Below, piece by piece: positions 6,855-12,203 of a DNA stretch of 12,203 bases; within the stretch, counting starts at the first letter, position 1, and each line of letters opens with the position of its first letter. Source of the DNA: an uncultured Veillonellaceae bacterium (GTDB lineage: Bacteria > Bacillota > Negativicutes > Veillonellales > Dialisteraceae); the NCBI GenBank assembly GCA_958439155.1, contig CAUBUJ010000041.1, forward strand, positions 1 to 12,203, in the 5' to 3' direction. A model generated the notes under the pieces. The model was not told where the DNA came from. It saw only the letters and a program-made list of their open reading frames with translations, and searched no databases. The position numbers and the translations under genes are program-made.

Positions 6855-7736
6855 TTACTTGCTGATCTGCTTCTGGATTTCTTCTGCGAAGTTTTCCTGC
6901 TTCTTTTCGATGCCTTCGCCGAGCTGGAACCGTACGAAACGGACCACTTCCGCGCCCTTGCTCTTCAGGAGCTTGGCAATGGTGAGATCCCCGTCCTTAA
7001 TGAATTCCTGGTCTACCAGGCAGACTTCCTTGTAGTACTTGTTGATCCGGCCGATGACCATCTTTTCAATGATCTTTTCCGGCTTGCCTTCATTCCGTGC
7101 TTCCGCCGCGAGAACTTCTTTTTCATGATCCAGTTCCGCAGACGGCACCTCTGTGCGGTCCAGGTAAGACGGATTGGCAGCAGCTACCTGCATGGCAATG
7201 TCCTTGCCCAGTTCCGCGTCGCCGCCCTTGAGTTCTACCAGCACGCCGATCTTGCCGCCGGCATGGATGTAGCTGTATACCTTGCCTTCCGCGCTTTCAA
7301 AACGGACAAAGCGGCGGACGGAAATGTTTTCGCCGATCTTGGCAACCGCTTCGGTGACAACGTCCTTCACGGTCTTGCCGTTCATGTCGGAAGCAAGGAG
7401 CGCCTCCACATCAGCGGGATTCTTTTCAGCGGCTTCCTTGGCAATGGCTTTGGCCAGTTCCTGGAAATCCTTATTCTGACCTACGAAGTCGGTTTCGCAG
7501 TTCACTTCTGCCACCACGCCGACCTTGCCGTCGTCAGATACATAAGAAACCACAGCGCCTTCCGCGGCTACACGGCCAGCCTTCTTCGCTGCCTGGGACA
7601 GTCCCTTTTCACGAAGGATGTCCACAGCCTTTGCCATATCGCCGCCTGCTTCGGTAAGGGCCTTCTTGCAGTCCATCATGCCCGCGCCGGTAGAAGTGCG
7701 GAGTTCTTTTACCATGCTTGCTGTAATTGTTGCCAT
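6855..7736 (-). CDS. tsf: translation elongation factor Ts
   Basis: EF-Ts is the nucleotide exchange factor for EF-Tu. From the ATG at 7736 the product is 293 residues, the full-length form with N-terminal UBA-like domain (1-50, including LRTSTGAGMMDCKKAL), core with NCETDFV (79-85, the TDFV loop that contacts EF-Tu), a second core subdomain, and a C-terminal module ending EEIQKQISK. The open frame extends seven codons further to 7757, but GGAGGT lies at the right distance before the 7736 ATG. It follows rpsB after 125 bases, in the classical arrangement. Confidence 0.98.
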   Translation of the reverse strand: MATITASMVKELRTSTGAGMMDCKKALTEAGGDMAKAVDILREKGLSQAAKKAGRVAAEGAVVSYVSDDGKVGVVAEVNCETDFVGQNKDFQELAKAIAKEAAEKNPADVEALLASDMNGKTVKDVVTEAVAKIGENISVRRFVRFESAEGKVYSYIHAGGKIGVLVELKGGDAELGKDIAMQVAAANPSYLDRTEVPSAELDHEKEVLAAEARNEGKPEKIIEKMVIGRINKYYKEVCLVDQEFIKDGDLTIAKLLKSKGAEVVRFVRFQLGEGIEKKQENFAEEIQKQISK

Positions 7737-7780
7737 TCTTTGACCTCCATATTCCACTTACAATTCGTGTACACATAAAA

Positions 7781-7836
7781 TTAGAAATCCTGCCGCTGCT
7801 GCCGGGCATCCCCGGGAGCGGCACCAGAATTTCTAA
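7781..7836 (-). terminator. large imperfect hairpin between rpsB and tsf (attenuator-like)
   Basis: Three nested pairings are visible: TTAGAAAT (7781-7788) with ATTTCTAA (7829-7836), TGCCGCT (7791-7797) with AGCGGCA (7817-7823), and CCGGG (7802-7806) with CCCGG (7811-7815). On the minus strand the stem is followed by TTTTATG, a short T run. It could act as a partial terminator that sets the rpsB:tsf ratio, as reported for the rpsB-tsf attenuator of E. coli, or as a processing or stability element. Confidence 0.65.
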
Positions 7837-7861
7837 TTCAAGTCTCTGCCGTAGAGTTCTA

Positions 7862-8629
7862 TTATTCCTTGTCTTCTGCTGCTTCTTCAGCCGGAGCTTC
7901 TGCTTCTTCCGCAGCCGCTTCCGGAGCTTCTTCCGCATCTTCCTGCTGGCCCTGACGTCCTTCGAGGACCGCGTCAGCCATCTTGCTCGCCAGGAGCTTC
8001 ACAGCGCGGATCGCGTCGTCGTTGGCAGGAATCGGATAATCAATCACATCAGGATCGCAGTTCGTGTCGACCGTAGCCACCACCGGGATGTGGAGCTTAC
8101 GTGCTTCGAGAACAGCGATTTCTTCCTTCTTGGAGTCGATAATGAAAATCGCGCCGGGGAGCTTCTTCATATCTTTAATGCCGCCCAGGTTCTTTTCCAG
8201 CTTGTCCAGTTCGCGGCGCATCAGAATGACTTCCTTCTTGGTGTACTTTTCTGTGCTGCCGTCTTCAAACATGGTTTCCAGTTCTTTCAGACGGGCGATA
8301 CGGGTCTGGATGGTGCGGAAATTGGTGAGCATGCCGCCGAGCCAGCGTTCATTCACATAGAACATGTTGCACCGGAGCGCTTCTTCCTTAATGGAATTCT
8401 GCGCCTGCTTCTTCGTGCCTACGAAGAGCACCGGAGCGCCGGAAGCTGCCACATCGCGGAGGAATGCATACGCTTCTTCCACTTTCTTCACGGTCTTCTG
8501 CAGATCGATGATGTAAATGCCGTTCCGTTCGGTGAAAATGAACCGTGCCATTTTCGGATTCCAGCGACGGGTCTGATGACCAAAATGAACGCCTGCTTCA
8601 AGTAACTGTTTCATGGATACAACTGCCAT
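7862..8629 (-). CDS. rpsB: 30S ribosomal protein S2
   Basis: S2 is a late-assembling protein of the small subunit that anchors S1-type contacts near the platform. The 255-residue product has the family opening MKQLLEAGVHFGHQTRRWNPKM, followed by FIFTERNGIYIIDLQKT, VLFVGTKKQA, YVNERWLGGMLTNF, and the C-terminal core IDTKKE-like/PVVATVDTNCDPDVIDYPIPANDDAIRA region. A tail of about 33 residues rich in Ala and Glu follows the conserved core and is probably disordered. The ATG at 8629 follows AGGAGG at normal spacing. It is the first gene of the rpsB-tsf unit. Confidence 0.98.
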   Translation of the reverse strand: MAVVSMKQLLEAGVHFGHQTRRWNPKMARFIFTERNGIYIIDLQKTVKKVEEAYAFLRDVAASGAPVLFVGTKKQAQNSIKEEALRCNMFYVNERWLGGMLTNFRTIQTRIARLKELETMFEDGSTEKYTKKEVILMRRELDKLEKNLGGIKDMKKLPGAIFIIDSKKEEIAVLEARKLHIPVVATVDTNCDPDVIDYPIPANDDAIRAVKLLASKMADAVLEGRQGQQEDAEEAPEAAAEEAEAPAEEAAEDKE

Positions 8630-8741
8630 ACTATAACCTCCTGTTATTCACCTCTGCCGGCCTCCTCCCCTGCAGCCACCGGAGAAAGAGAATTTTTTCA
8701 CCGGCACAGATGCAGAGTCCGCCTGGCATGTGTACTCATGC
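8630..8741 (-). promoter_or_regulatory. rpsB mRNA leader with 5'-terminal hairpin
   Basis: With a start near 8741, the transcript would open directly with GCATG-AGTACA-CATGC (8741-8726), a perfect five-bp hairpin at its 5' end. Further down, GCCGG (about 8705-8701) can pair with CCGGC (about 8661-8657), enclosing an A/T-rich segment with a second CCGGTG near the middle. S2 is known to regulate its own mRNA in some bacteria. Whether this leader does so is inference. Confidence 0.45.
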
Positions 8742-8747
8742 CTCACT

Positions 8748-8776
8748 ATCATATCAAAAGTCTTTGGAGAAATCAA
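8748..8776 (-). promoter_or_regulatory. sigma-70 type promoter for rpsB-tsf
   Basis: On the minus strand TTGATT (8776-8771) and TATGAT (8753-8748) are separated by exactly 17 bases. The predicted transcript start is near 8741, giving a leader of about 110 bases. It is arranged back to back with the plus-strand promoter at 8806-8833. Confidence 0.82.
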
Positions 8777-8805
8777 TAAAGGAAATGAGGAAAATTTCCT
8801 TCTCT

Positions 8806-8833
8806 TTGAGTCCGCTTCCATTCGTGGTATGAT
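8806..8833 (+). promoter_or_regulatory. promoter for the acyltransferase gene
   Basis: TTGAGT (8806-8811), a 16-base spacer, then TATGAT (8828-8833) preceded by TGG, which gives an extended -10 element. The start would fall near 8840, about 100 bases ahead of the ATG at 8941. Confidence 0.68.
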
Positions 8834-8875
8834 GGGGCAGAAAAGTTTAGAGCTTAGAGTTGAGAGGGAAGGAGC

Positions 8876-8899
8876 GCCGCCTTAAATCAAATGGGCGGC
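8876..8899 (+). promoter_or_regulatory. terminator-like hairpin in the acyltransferase leader
   Basis: GCCGCC (8876-8881) pairs perfectly with GGCGGC (8894-8899) across a 12-base loop and is followed by ATTATTTTATATAT on the plus strand only. It lies between promoter and gene, so it could work as an attenuator. The T run is interrupted, so termination would be partial. Confidence 0.5.
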
Positions 8900-8944
8900 A
8901 TTATTTTATATATACACCTCTCTCCGTTTTTCCAGAAAGGATGA
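8891..8944 (+). CDS. possible 17-residue leader peptide ahead of the acyltransferase
   Basis: An ATG at 8891 opens a frame of 17 codons, MGGIILYIHLSPFFQKG, whose TGA stop (8942-8944) overlaps the ATG of the acyltransferase as ATGA. An AAGGAG lies upstream but about 16 bases away, farther than usual. The main gene has AAAGG abutting its own start, so reinitiation after this peptide would be a plausible way in. Chance cannot be excluded for so short a frame. Confidence 0.35.
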   Translation: MGGIILYIHLSPFFQKG

Positions 8945-10056
8945 TTTCTACGGCTACTCCCGAAAGCGGCGCGTCTCTTCCGCAGAAGAAGCCCAGGAAA
9001 ATTCACATTGAATTCCTCCGGGCGCTCTGCATCTGGCTCGTCATGTTTACCCACTCCTCCACCTTCGGCTTTTCCCTGTACCTCACCAAGCAGGACTCCC
9101 CATGGTTTCCCCTCTACCTGGCGGCGCCTTTCTGGGTGAAGACAGCGGTGCCTATCTTCTTCATGATCTCCGGCGCCCTGCTCCTTGGCCGGGACGAACC
9201 CATTTCCGTGGTGTGGAAAAAAAGAATCTGGCGGTTCCTCCAGATCATCTTTATTTTTTCCCTGATCAATTATATCTTCTTCTACGCCGTGCCGGAGCGC
9301 CACTTCAGCGTGAGCCGCTTCCTCACCATCACCTACTCCGCCAATATGGCCACGGCCTATTATTTCCTTTATATTTATATTGCCTTCCTTCTCATGCTCC
9401 CCATCTGGCGGGTGCTGGTGCGGAGCCTCACCAACAAGCTCTACCTCTACCTGATCGGCCTGAACCTTCTCTTCGTAGGGTGCATCCCGGTCTTCTCCTT
9501 CCTCGTCTTCTCTGGGCACAATGAAATCAACGGCTTCGTCAATCCTCTCCTTGCGGTGAGCGAGCCTACATTCTACTTCCTCACAGGCTACTGGATTGAA
9601 AACGTCCTCCCTGAATCATGGATCACCAGAAAAAATCTCTGCCGCCTCGGCGCGGCCGCCCTTGCCGGCACCGTCATCGCCGCCGCCATGACCTGGTACC
9701 ACGGCTATGTAGCAGGGGCTCTCACCGAACAGATTTCGGAACGGTTCTACGACTCCTTCCTCTTCCTCAATACAGCCTTCGTCTTCTGCACATGCCGGTA
9801 CTGGTTCGCCCGTCACACCCTCTCAGACACCTGGCGGCGCCGGTGGATCTTCCTGGGCAGCATGGCCTTCGGCGTGATGCTCTTCGAAGAAATCACCCGC
9901 GCCGTCACCCGCCCGCTCCTTACAAGAATCCTCCTCCCCCATCTCCCGGCGATCCCCTTCATCGACGCCGTCCTCTGGATCACCACCGCCTTCCTCCTGG
10001 GCGTCATCATCACGTACTTCCTGAAAAAAATTCCATACTTCAAAAAGCTCATCTAA
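8941..10056 (+). CDS. acyltransferase family 3 membrane protein (O-acetyltransferase-like)
   Basis: Members of this family (OafA/WecH type) move acetyl or other acyl groups onto sugars of surface polysaccharides or similar acceptors. The 371-residue product has about ten membrane segments. The first holds EFLRALCIWLVMFTHS (24-39), containing the Arg and His (Arg27, His38) expected of the active site. A later helix has the YYFLYIYIAFLLMLP pattern typical of the family. The protein ends with a basic cytoplasmic tail. The frame stays open to a TTG at 8860, which lacks a binding site. The ATG at 8941 is chosen although its AAAGG is unusually close, because it overlaps the stop of a short upstream frame. 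It is divergent from rpsB and followed by a terminator, so it is a single-gene unit. The acceptor cannot be inferred. Confidence 0.88.
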   Translation: MISTATPESGASLPQKKPRKIHIEFLRALCIWLVMFTHSSTFGFSLYLTKQDSPWFPLYLAAPFWVKTAVPIFFMISGALLLGRDEPISVVWKKRIWRFLQIIFIFSLINYIFFYAVPERHFSVSRFLTITYSANMATAYYFLYIYIAFLLMLPIWRVLVRSLTNKLYLYLIGLNLLFVGCIPVFSFLVFSGHNEINGFVNPLLAVSEPTFYFLTGYWIENVLPESWITRKNLCRLGAAALAGTVIAAAMTWYHGYVAGALTEQISERFYDSFLFLNTAFVFCTCRYWFARHTLSDTWRRRWIFLGSMAFGVMLFEEITRAVTRPLLTRILLPHLPAIPFIDAVLWITTAFLLGVIITYFLKKIPYFKKLI

Positions 10057-10100
10057 AAAACTGGGACAGCCCCCAACATCCGGTGACTGCCCCAGTTTTT
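10056..10100 (+). terminator. intrinsic terminator after the acyltransferase
   Basis: AAAAACTGGG-CAG (10056-10069) and CTG-CCCAGTTTTT (10087-10100) form a stem of 14 positions with one mismatch, ending in five T. It begins at the last base of the stop codon. The A/T-rich arms would make it work in both directions. Confidence 0.85.
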
Positions 10101-10560
10101 CTATGCCCGGTTTCCAACGGAAATTGTTGGCTGTGAGCAAATGGTGCATCATTCCCGTGGGGTCAAAGGTCTGGGGTCGAAGGTCTGAGGCGGATTGTGC
10201 GACATTAGTGTGGTGTCTGAAGTCTGGAGCCCAAAGCCTGGAGAGGAAAGCGGAAAGATTTTTTTATATTTGGCCTTCGCTGCGCATAGCGATTTTAAAA
10301 TCGCCTGGTACCCAGGCTCATCCCCTGGGAGGCGGCTTCGCTGACAGACCCGCGGCGCGACAGCGGATGCCCTTGCGGGCCATTCTTAGCGCCGGAGAAC
10401 GTGCTAAAAAGCACCTTCTCCTCCCCCAAAAGGGGCGAGCCTTGGTTCCTGCTTCATTTCTGCGGAATTGGCAAATTCGCATGCGTACACACAAAAAATG
10501 GCGATATGACGCAAAGCAAGGCTCCCCCCTTTTTTTGGGGGGGAGCTGGCCAAGGGCCTG
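10101..10560. other. gene-free stretch dense in hairpins
   Basis: No convincing gene lies here. Besides the inverted repeat fragment at 10134-10275, the stretch holds a 16-base perfect palindrome (10289-10304), CCTGG/CCAGG around 10304-10316, GTGCT/AGCAC with an AAAA loop near 10400-10413, a C/G-run pairing at 10420-10438, TGC-GAATT/AATTC-GCA (10461-10481) and GCTCCCCCC paired with GGGGGGGAGC across seven T (10521-10546). Such G/C-run hairpins resemble interspersed repeats of gut Firmicutes. That resemblance is from general knowledge, not a search. Confidence 0.6.
10134..10275 (-). repeat. diverged, inverted copy of the repeat family
   Basis: Read on the opposite strand, this segment follows the same order of words as the 3' half of the large copies. 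TGGTGCATCAT (10142-10152) is the inverse of 21-31 and 11057-11067, GGTCAAAGGTCT (10161-10172) is the inverse of 40-51, and TCTGAAGTCTGGAG (10216-10229) followed by a GAGGAAAGCGG/T-rich block is the inverse of the segment around 10995-11028. It is clearly more diverged than the two direct copies. Confidence 0.6.
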
Positions 10561-10790
10561 AGAGGGGCGCGCCTGCGTACGTAGTGGGTTTGAACAGACC
10601 ATGGGCGCATGAACCCGGGAAAATGTTCTCTCAAGAAAATATCTCCGATGACGGCAATTTCGTCTTGTCCCTTTCACGGGACCCGTGGGACGCACGGTGA
10701 AGAGCGGCGGAGCCGCATACAAAAATTCTTCCTATTTCCTCTTCAGACTTCAGACTTCCGTCTCCAGACCACGGCTCCTGCTCCCATGGC
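10546..10790 (+). repeat. large repeat element, copy A
   Basis: About 245 bases that recur 270-271 bases downstream (copy B) with scattered substitutions and very few length changes. Conserved landmarks are CTGGCCAAGGGCCT at the left end, GCCTGCGTACGTAGTGG, ACCATGGGCGCATGAA, a GGGAAAATGTTCTCTCAAG block, a CACGGGACCCGTGGGACGCA hairpin, GCGGCGGAGCCGC (a five-bp hairpin), and a CTTCAGACTTCAGACTTCCG/TCTCCAGACCACGGCTCCTG end. No binding site or start signal suggests coding use. Confidence 0.85.
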
Positions 10791-10815
10791 GTACCATCCG
10801 CCTTAGACCGCGGGC

Positions 10816-11075
10816 CTGGCCAAGGGCCTCGAAGGGGCTGCGCCTGCGTACGTAGTGGTTTTTAGCGGACCATGGGCGCATGAAACTGGGAAAATGTTCT
10901 CTCAAGAAAATACCTCCGATGCCGGCAATTTCGTCTTGTCCCTTTCACGGGACCCGTGGGACGCATGGTGAAGAGCGGCGGAGCCGCATATAAAAAGCCC
11001 CTCCGCTTCCTCTTCAGACTCCAGACTTCCGTCTCCAGACCACGGCTCCTGTTCTCATGATGCACCAGTTGCCTT
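10816..11075 (+). repeat. large repeat element, copy B
   Basis: Direct copy of A beginning at the same CTGGCCAAGGGCCT landmark and ending with the CTCATGATGCACCAGTTGCC word that is also found at 18-37. Conservation with A is strongest from about 10870 to 10990. The 25 bases between A and B (10791-10815) contain the AGACCGCGGGCC word that also occurs at 55-66. It ends about 40 bases before the terminator of the following gene. Confidence 0.85.
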
Positions 11076-11116
11076 TGCCCCCGCCCCCATGACATACTAC
11101 GGCAATGAGAAGCAGA

Positions 11117-11158
11117 CAAAAAAAAGAAAGCACAGCATAACCGCGCTTTCTTCTTTTT
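11117..11158 (-). terminator. intrinsic terminator after the Rpn gene (possibly bidirectional)
   Basis: On the minus strand AGAAAGCGC (11151-11143) pairs with GTGCTTTCT (11133-11125), with one G-U pair and a nine-base loop, followed by a run of eight T. On the plus strand the other arm also runs into a T-rich stretch, so it could stop transcription from both sides. It lies just past the stop at 11165. Confidence 0.82.
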
Positions 11159-11164
11159 TCTGTT

Positions 11165-11971
11165 TTATATCAGCTTGTCCTGTTTGGCCAAATTCTTCAA
11201 CGTGTCAATGGACAAATTCGTGCATTTCGATACCATATCCAGCGGCAGGCCATTCTTGATCATGGAAAAAGCCGTTTTTAAAACACCTTTTTCCATGCCT
11301 ATGGCCATAGCATCTTCTCTCTGTTTCCGGATTTCCATTTCCAGTGTCATATATTCCCGCCTCGTTTCTTTTTGTTCTTTCACCTTTTTGACCTCTTGGT
11401 CCAATTCTTCGGCGAATTCTCCTTCCGCTATCTTTTCCTGAATGTACCTCAGCGCAGACCGGAGATCAGAATTCTCCGCTTTTTCGTAATTGGGACTGCT
11501 TAAAAATAATTTCGTCGCTTCATCCCCCAGTTCTTCCCCATCTTCATGACAGCGATTGGTAAAGGTGTACATCGGGAGTCCCCGCTTGAATGGGTCAAAG
11601 GTACAGATGAAAATGATGTAGGAAGGATTCAGGTCTTCGTAGTCCGCTCCTTTTTCGATGAGGTTCATGTCAATCATGCCCTGGTAGTACCGCGTCCGCT
11701 TGGGCAGTTCTTTTTCCGGGCCGGATGTGGTCTGCATTTCCAGGTCATACACTCTCCCTGTATCGTCTTCCACATATACGTCCAGGCGGATGCTTTTGCT
11801 GTTCAGATCCATGTTGATCGATTTTTCTTCTTCCGGATAAGTAATATCTCGGATTTTAATCCGGAGAATATTCTCAATGAGGCGCTTGCAGAGCCTCTTG
11901 TTGCGCATTACTTTTTGAAAAAGGAAATTGTCCGAGAGCGACAGTTCTTCCCAGTCTATAAACTTGTCCAT
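11165..11971 (-). CDS. Rpn family PD-(D/E)XK nuclease (recombination-promoting nuclease / putative transposase)
   Basis: The 268-residue product matches the Rpn/PDDEXK family, described as DNA endonucleases that promote recombination and often annotated as transposases. The N-terminal half has LSDNFLFQKVM (12-22), then IRLDVYVEDDTGRVYDLEMQ-type catalytic strands with Asp64, Glu78 and Gln80, and KRTRYYQGMIDMNLIEKGADYEDL. Around 183-225 is a charged, probably coiled segment (EFAEELDQEVKKVKEQKE onward), and the C-terminal module AFSMIKNGLPLDMVSKCTNL(S) is typical of the family. The frame is open to 12130, but a promoter lies inside that extension and GGTGAGGGA precedes the ATG at 11971, so I start there. 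The gene is visibly AT-richer than the housekeeping block and is flanked by inverted repeat copies, suggesting transfer. All three catalytic residues appear intact. Confidence 0.88.
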   Translation of the reverse strand: MDKFIDWEELSLSDNFLFQKVMRNKRLCKRLIENILRIKIRDITYPEEEKSINMDLNSKSIRLDVYVEDDTGRVYDLEMQTTSGPEKELPKRTRYYQGMIDMNLIEKGADYEDLNPSYIIFICTFDPFKRGLPMYTFTNRCHEDGEELGDEATKLFLSSPNYEKAENSDLRSALRYIQEKIAEGEFAEELDQEVKKVKEQKETRREYMTLEMEIRKQREDAMAIGMEKGVLKTAFSMIKNGLPLDMVSKCTNLSIDTLKNLAKQDKLI

Positions 11972-12010
11972 TCCCTCACCGCCTTTGGAAACCACATCCC
12001 TTTTTTCTCC

Positions 12011-12040
12011 ATTGTAGCATAAATGTTCCATGAAAAACAA
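12011..12040 (-). promoter_or_regulatory. promoter of the Rpn gene
   Basis: On the minus strand TTGTTT (12040-12035), an 18-base spacer and TACAAT (12016-12011) preceded by TGC, an extended -10 element. The transcript would start about 35 bases ahead of the ATG at 11971, which rules against the longer reading frame. Confidence 0.75.
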
Positions 12041-12117
12041 TGCGGCCTCCTGCGAAATTTCTTCCTCTTTCCCTTTGAACTGGATGACGTCCATTGCGTC
12101 TTGTTCCCTGGGGCAAG

Positions 12118-12146
12118 GCGCAGAGCGCAAAGTACAAAGCGCAGAG
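12118..12146 (+). repeat. short direct repeat GCGCAGAG, two copies
   Basis: GCGCAGAG occurs at 12118-12125 and 12139-12146, separated by CGCAAAGTACAAA. The whole stretch has a loose seven-to-eight-base rhythm of GCAAAG-like words, and it joins the inverted repeat fragment that runs to the window end. Confidence 0.5.
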
Positions 12147-12203
12147 ATCTGGTGCGCCGCGGGAAAAGTCTGAAGACAAAAGTCTGGAGTCTGAAGAGAA
12201 ATA
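12147..12203 (-). repeat. inverted copy of the repeat family, cut by the window end
   Basis: AAGTCTGGAGTCTGAAGA (12180-12197) is the exact inverse of 11011-11028 in copy B, an 18-base match. CTGGTGCGCC (12150-12159) resembles the inverse of the GATGCACCAG word at 11060-11069. Together with copy B this places inverted repeat arms on either side of the Rpn gene. The right part lies outside the window. Confidence 0.65.

Noticed and set aside
7125..7778. Plus-strand frame opposite tsf
   Set aside because: It is a shadow of the conserved tsf gene, with no domain or start signal.
8860..8940. TTG start extending the acyltransferase by 27 residues
   Set aside because: No binding site precedes the TTG, the added residues are not family-like, and the codon would be only about 20 bases past the predicted transcript start.
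8887..9519. Minus-strand acidic frame opposite the acyltransferase
   Set aside because: The Glu/Gly/Asp/His-rich composition is what the reverse strand of a membrane protein gene yields. No start signal is present and the plus-strand product has clear family features.
10318..10722. Minus-strand 134-codon frame over hairpins and repeat copy A
   Set aside because: It crosses unrelated hairpins and repeat segments, has no ribosome binding site, and its composition (Arg, Pro, Cys) is typical of chance frames in GC-rich DNA.
10546..11075. CRISPR array
   Set aside because: There are only two units of about 245 bases with no short regular repeat-spacer pattern and no cas genes.
10862..11119. Minus-strand 85-codon frame over repeat copy B
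   Set aside because: It is shared with copy A only where the DNA repeat is shared, has no start signal, and its N-terminal part is unrelated between copies.
11972..12130. N-terminal extension of the Rpn gene
   Set aside because: A promoter with extended -10 lies inside it at 12011-12040, and a good binding site precedes the ATG at 11971.

Overview
The window appears to be a chromosomal segment of a Firmicutes bacterium, most likely a high-GC member of the Negativicutes (Dialister/Veillonella/Selenomonas-like). This rests on the conserved order rpsB-tsf-pyrH-frr-uppS-cdsA-dxr-rseP-ispG, strong AGGAGG-type ribosome binding sites, use of the MEP pathway, and protein sequence character. The genus is inference, since no rRNA or marker comparison is possible here.

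Positions 148-8629, all on the minus strand, form a compact housekeeping block. rpsB and tsf (ribosomal protein S2, elongation factor Ts) are transcribed from a clear promoter at 8748-8776, with a hairpin between the two genes and an intrinsic terminator after tsf (6696-6725). pyrH has its own promoter (6622-6650) and starts a second unit: pyrH (UMP kinase), frr (ribosome recycling), an unrecognised 94-codon gene, uppS (undecaprenyl diphosphate synthase), cdsA (CDP-diacylglycerol synthase), dxr (MEP pathway step 2), rseP (site-2 protease) and ispG (MEP pathway). Most junctions are overlaps (ATGA or TAATG) or nearly so. Only rseP-ispG has a real gap, and a strong terminator follows ispG at 103-129. 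Functionally the unit joins translation recycling and pyrimidine nucleotide supply to isoprenoid precursor synthesis, the lipid carrier for wall synthesis, phospholipid synthesis and membrane proteolysis.

Divergent from rpsB, on the plus strand, is an acyltransferase-3 family membrane protein (8941-10056). It has its own promoter, a hairpin-bearing leader and a possible 17-codon leader peptide whose stop overlaps the gene's start. It ends in a good terminator (10056-10100).

Positions 10101-11160 hold no convincing gene. This stretch is a mosaic of hairpins and repeats, including two direct copies of a ~235-bp element (10546-10790 and 10816-11060). Related fragments lie in direct orientation at 18-71 and inverted at 10134-10275 and 12147-12203. 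The last gene, an Rpn-type PD-(D/E)XK nuclease (11165-11971, minus), is AT-richer than the rest, has its own promoter and terminator, and sits between inversely oriented repeat copies, so it is the likely accessory gene.

No tRNA, rRNA, CRISPR array or complete insertion sequence was recognised. The least explained parts are the small gene between frr and uppS with its start-site hairpin, the repeat family, and the structured leaders and spacers.
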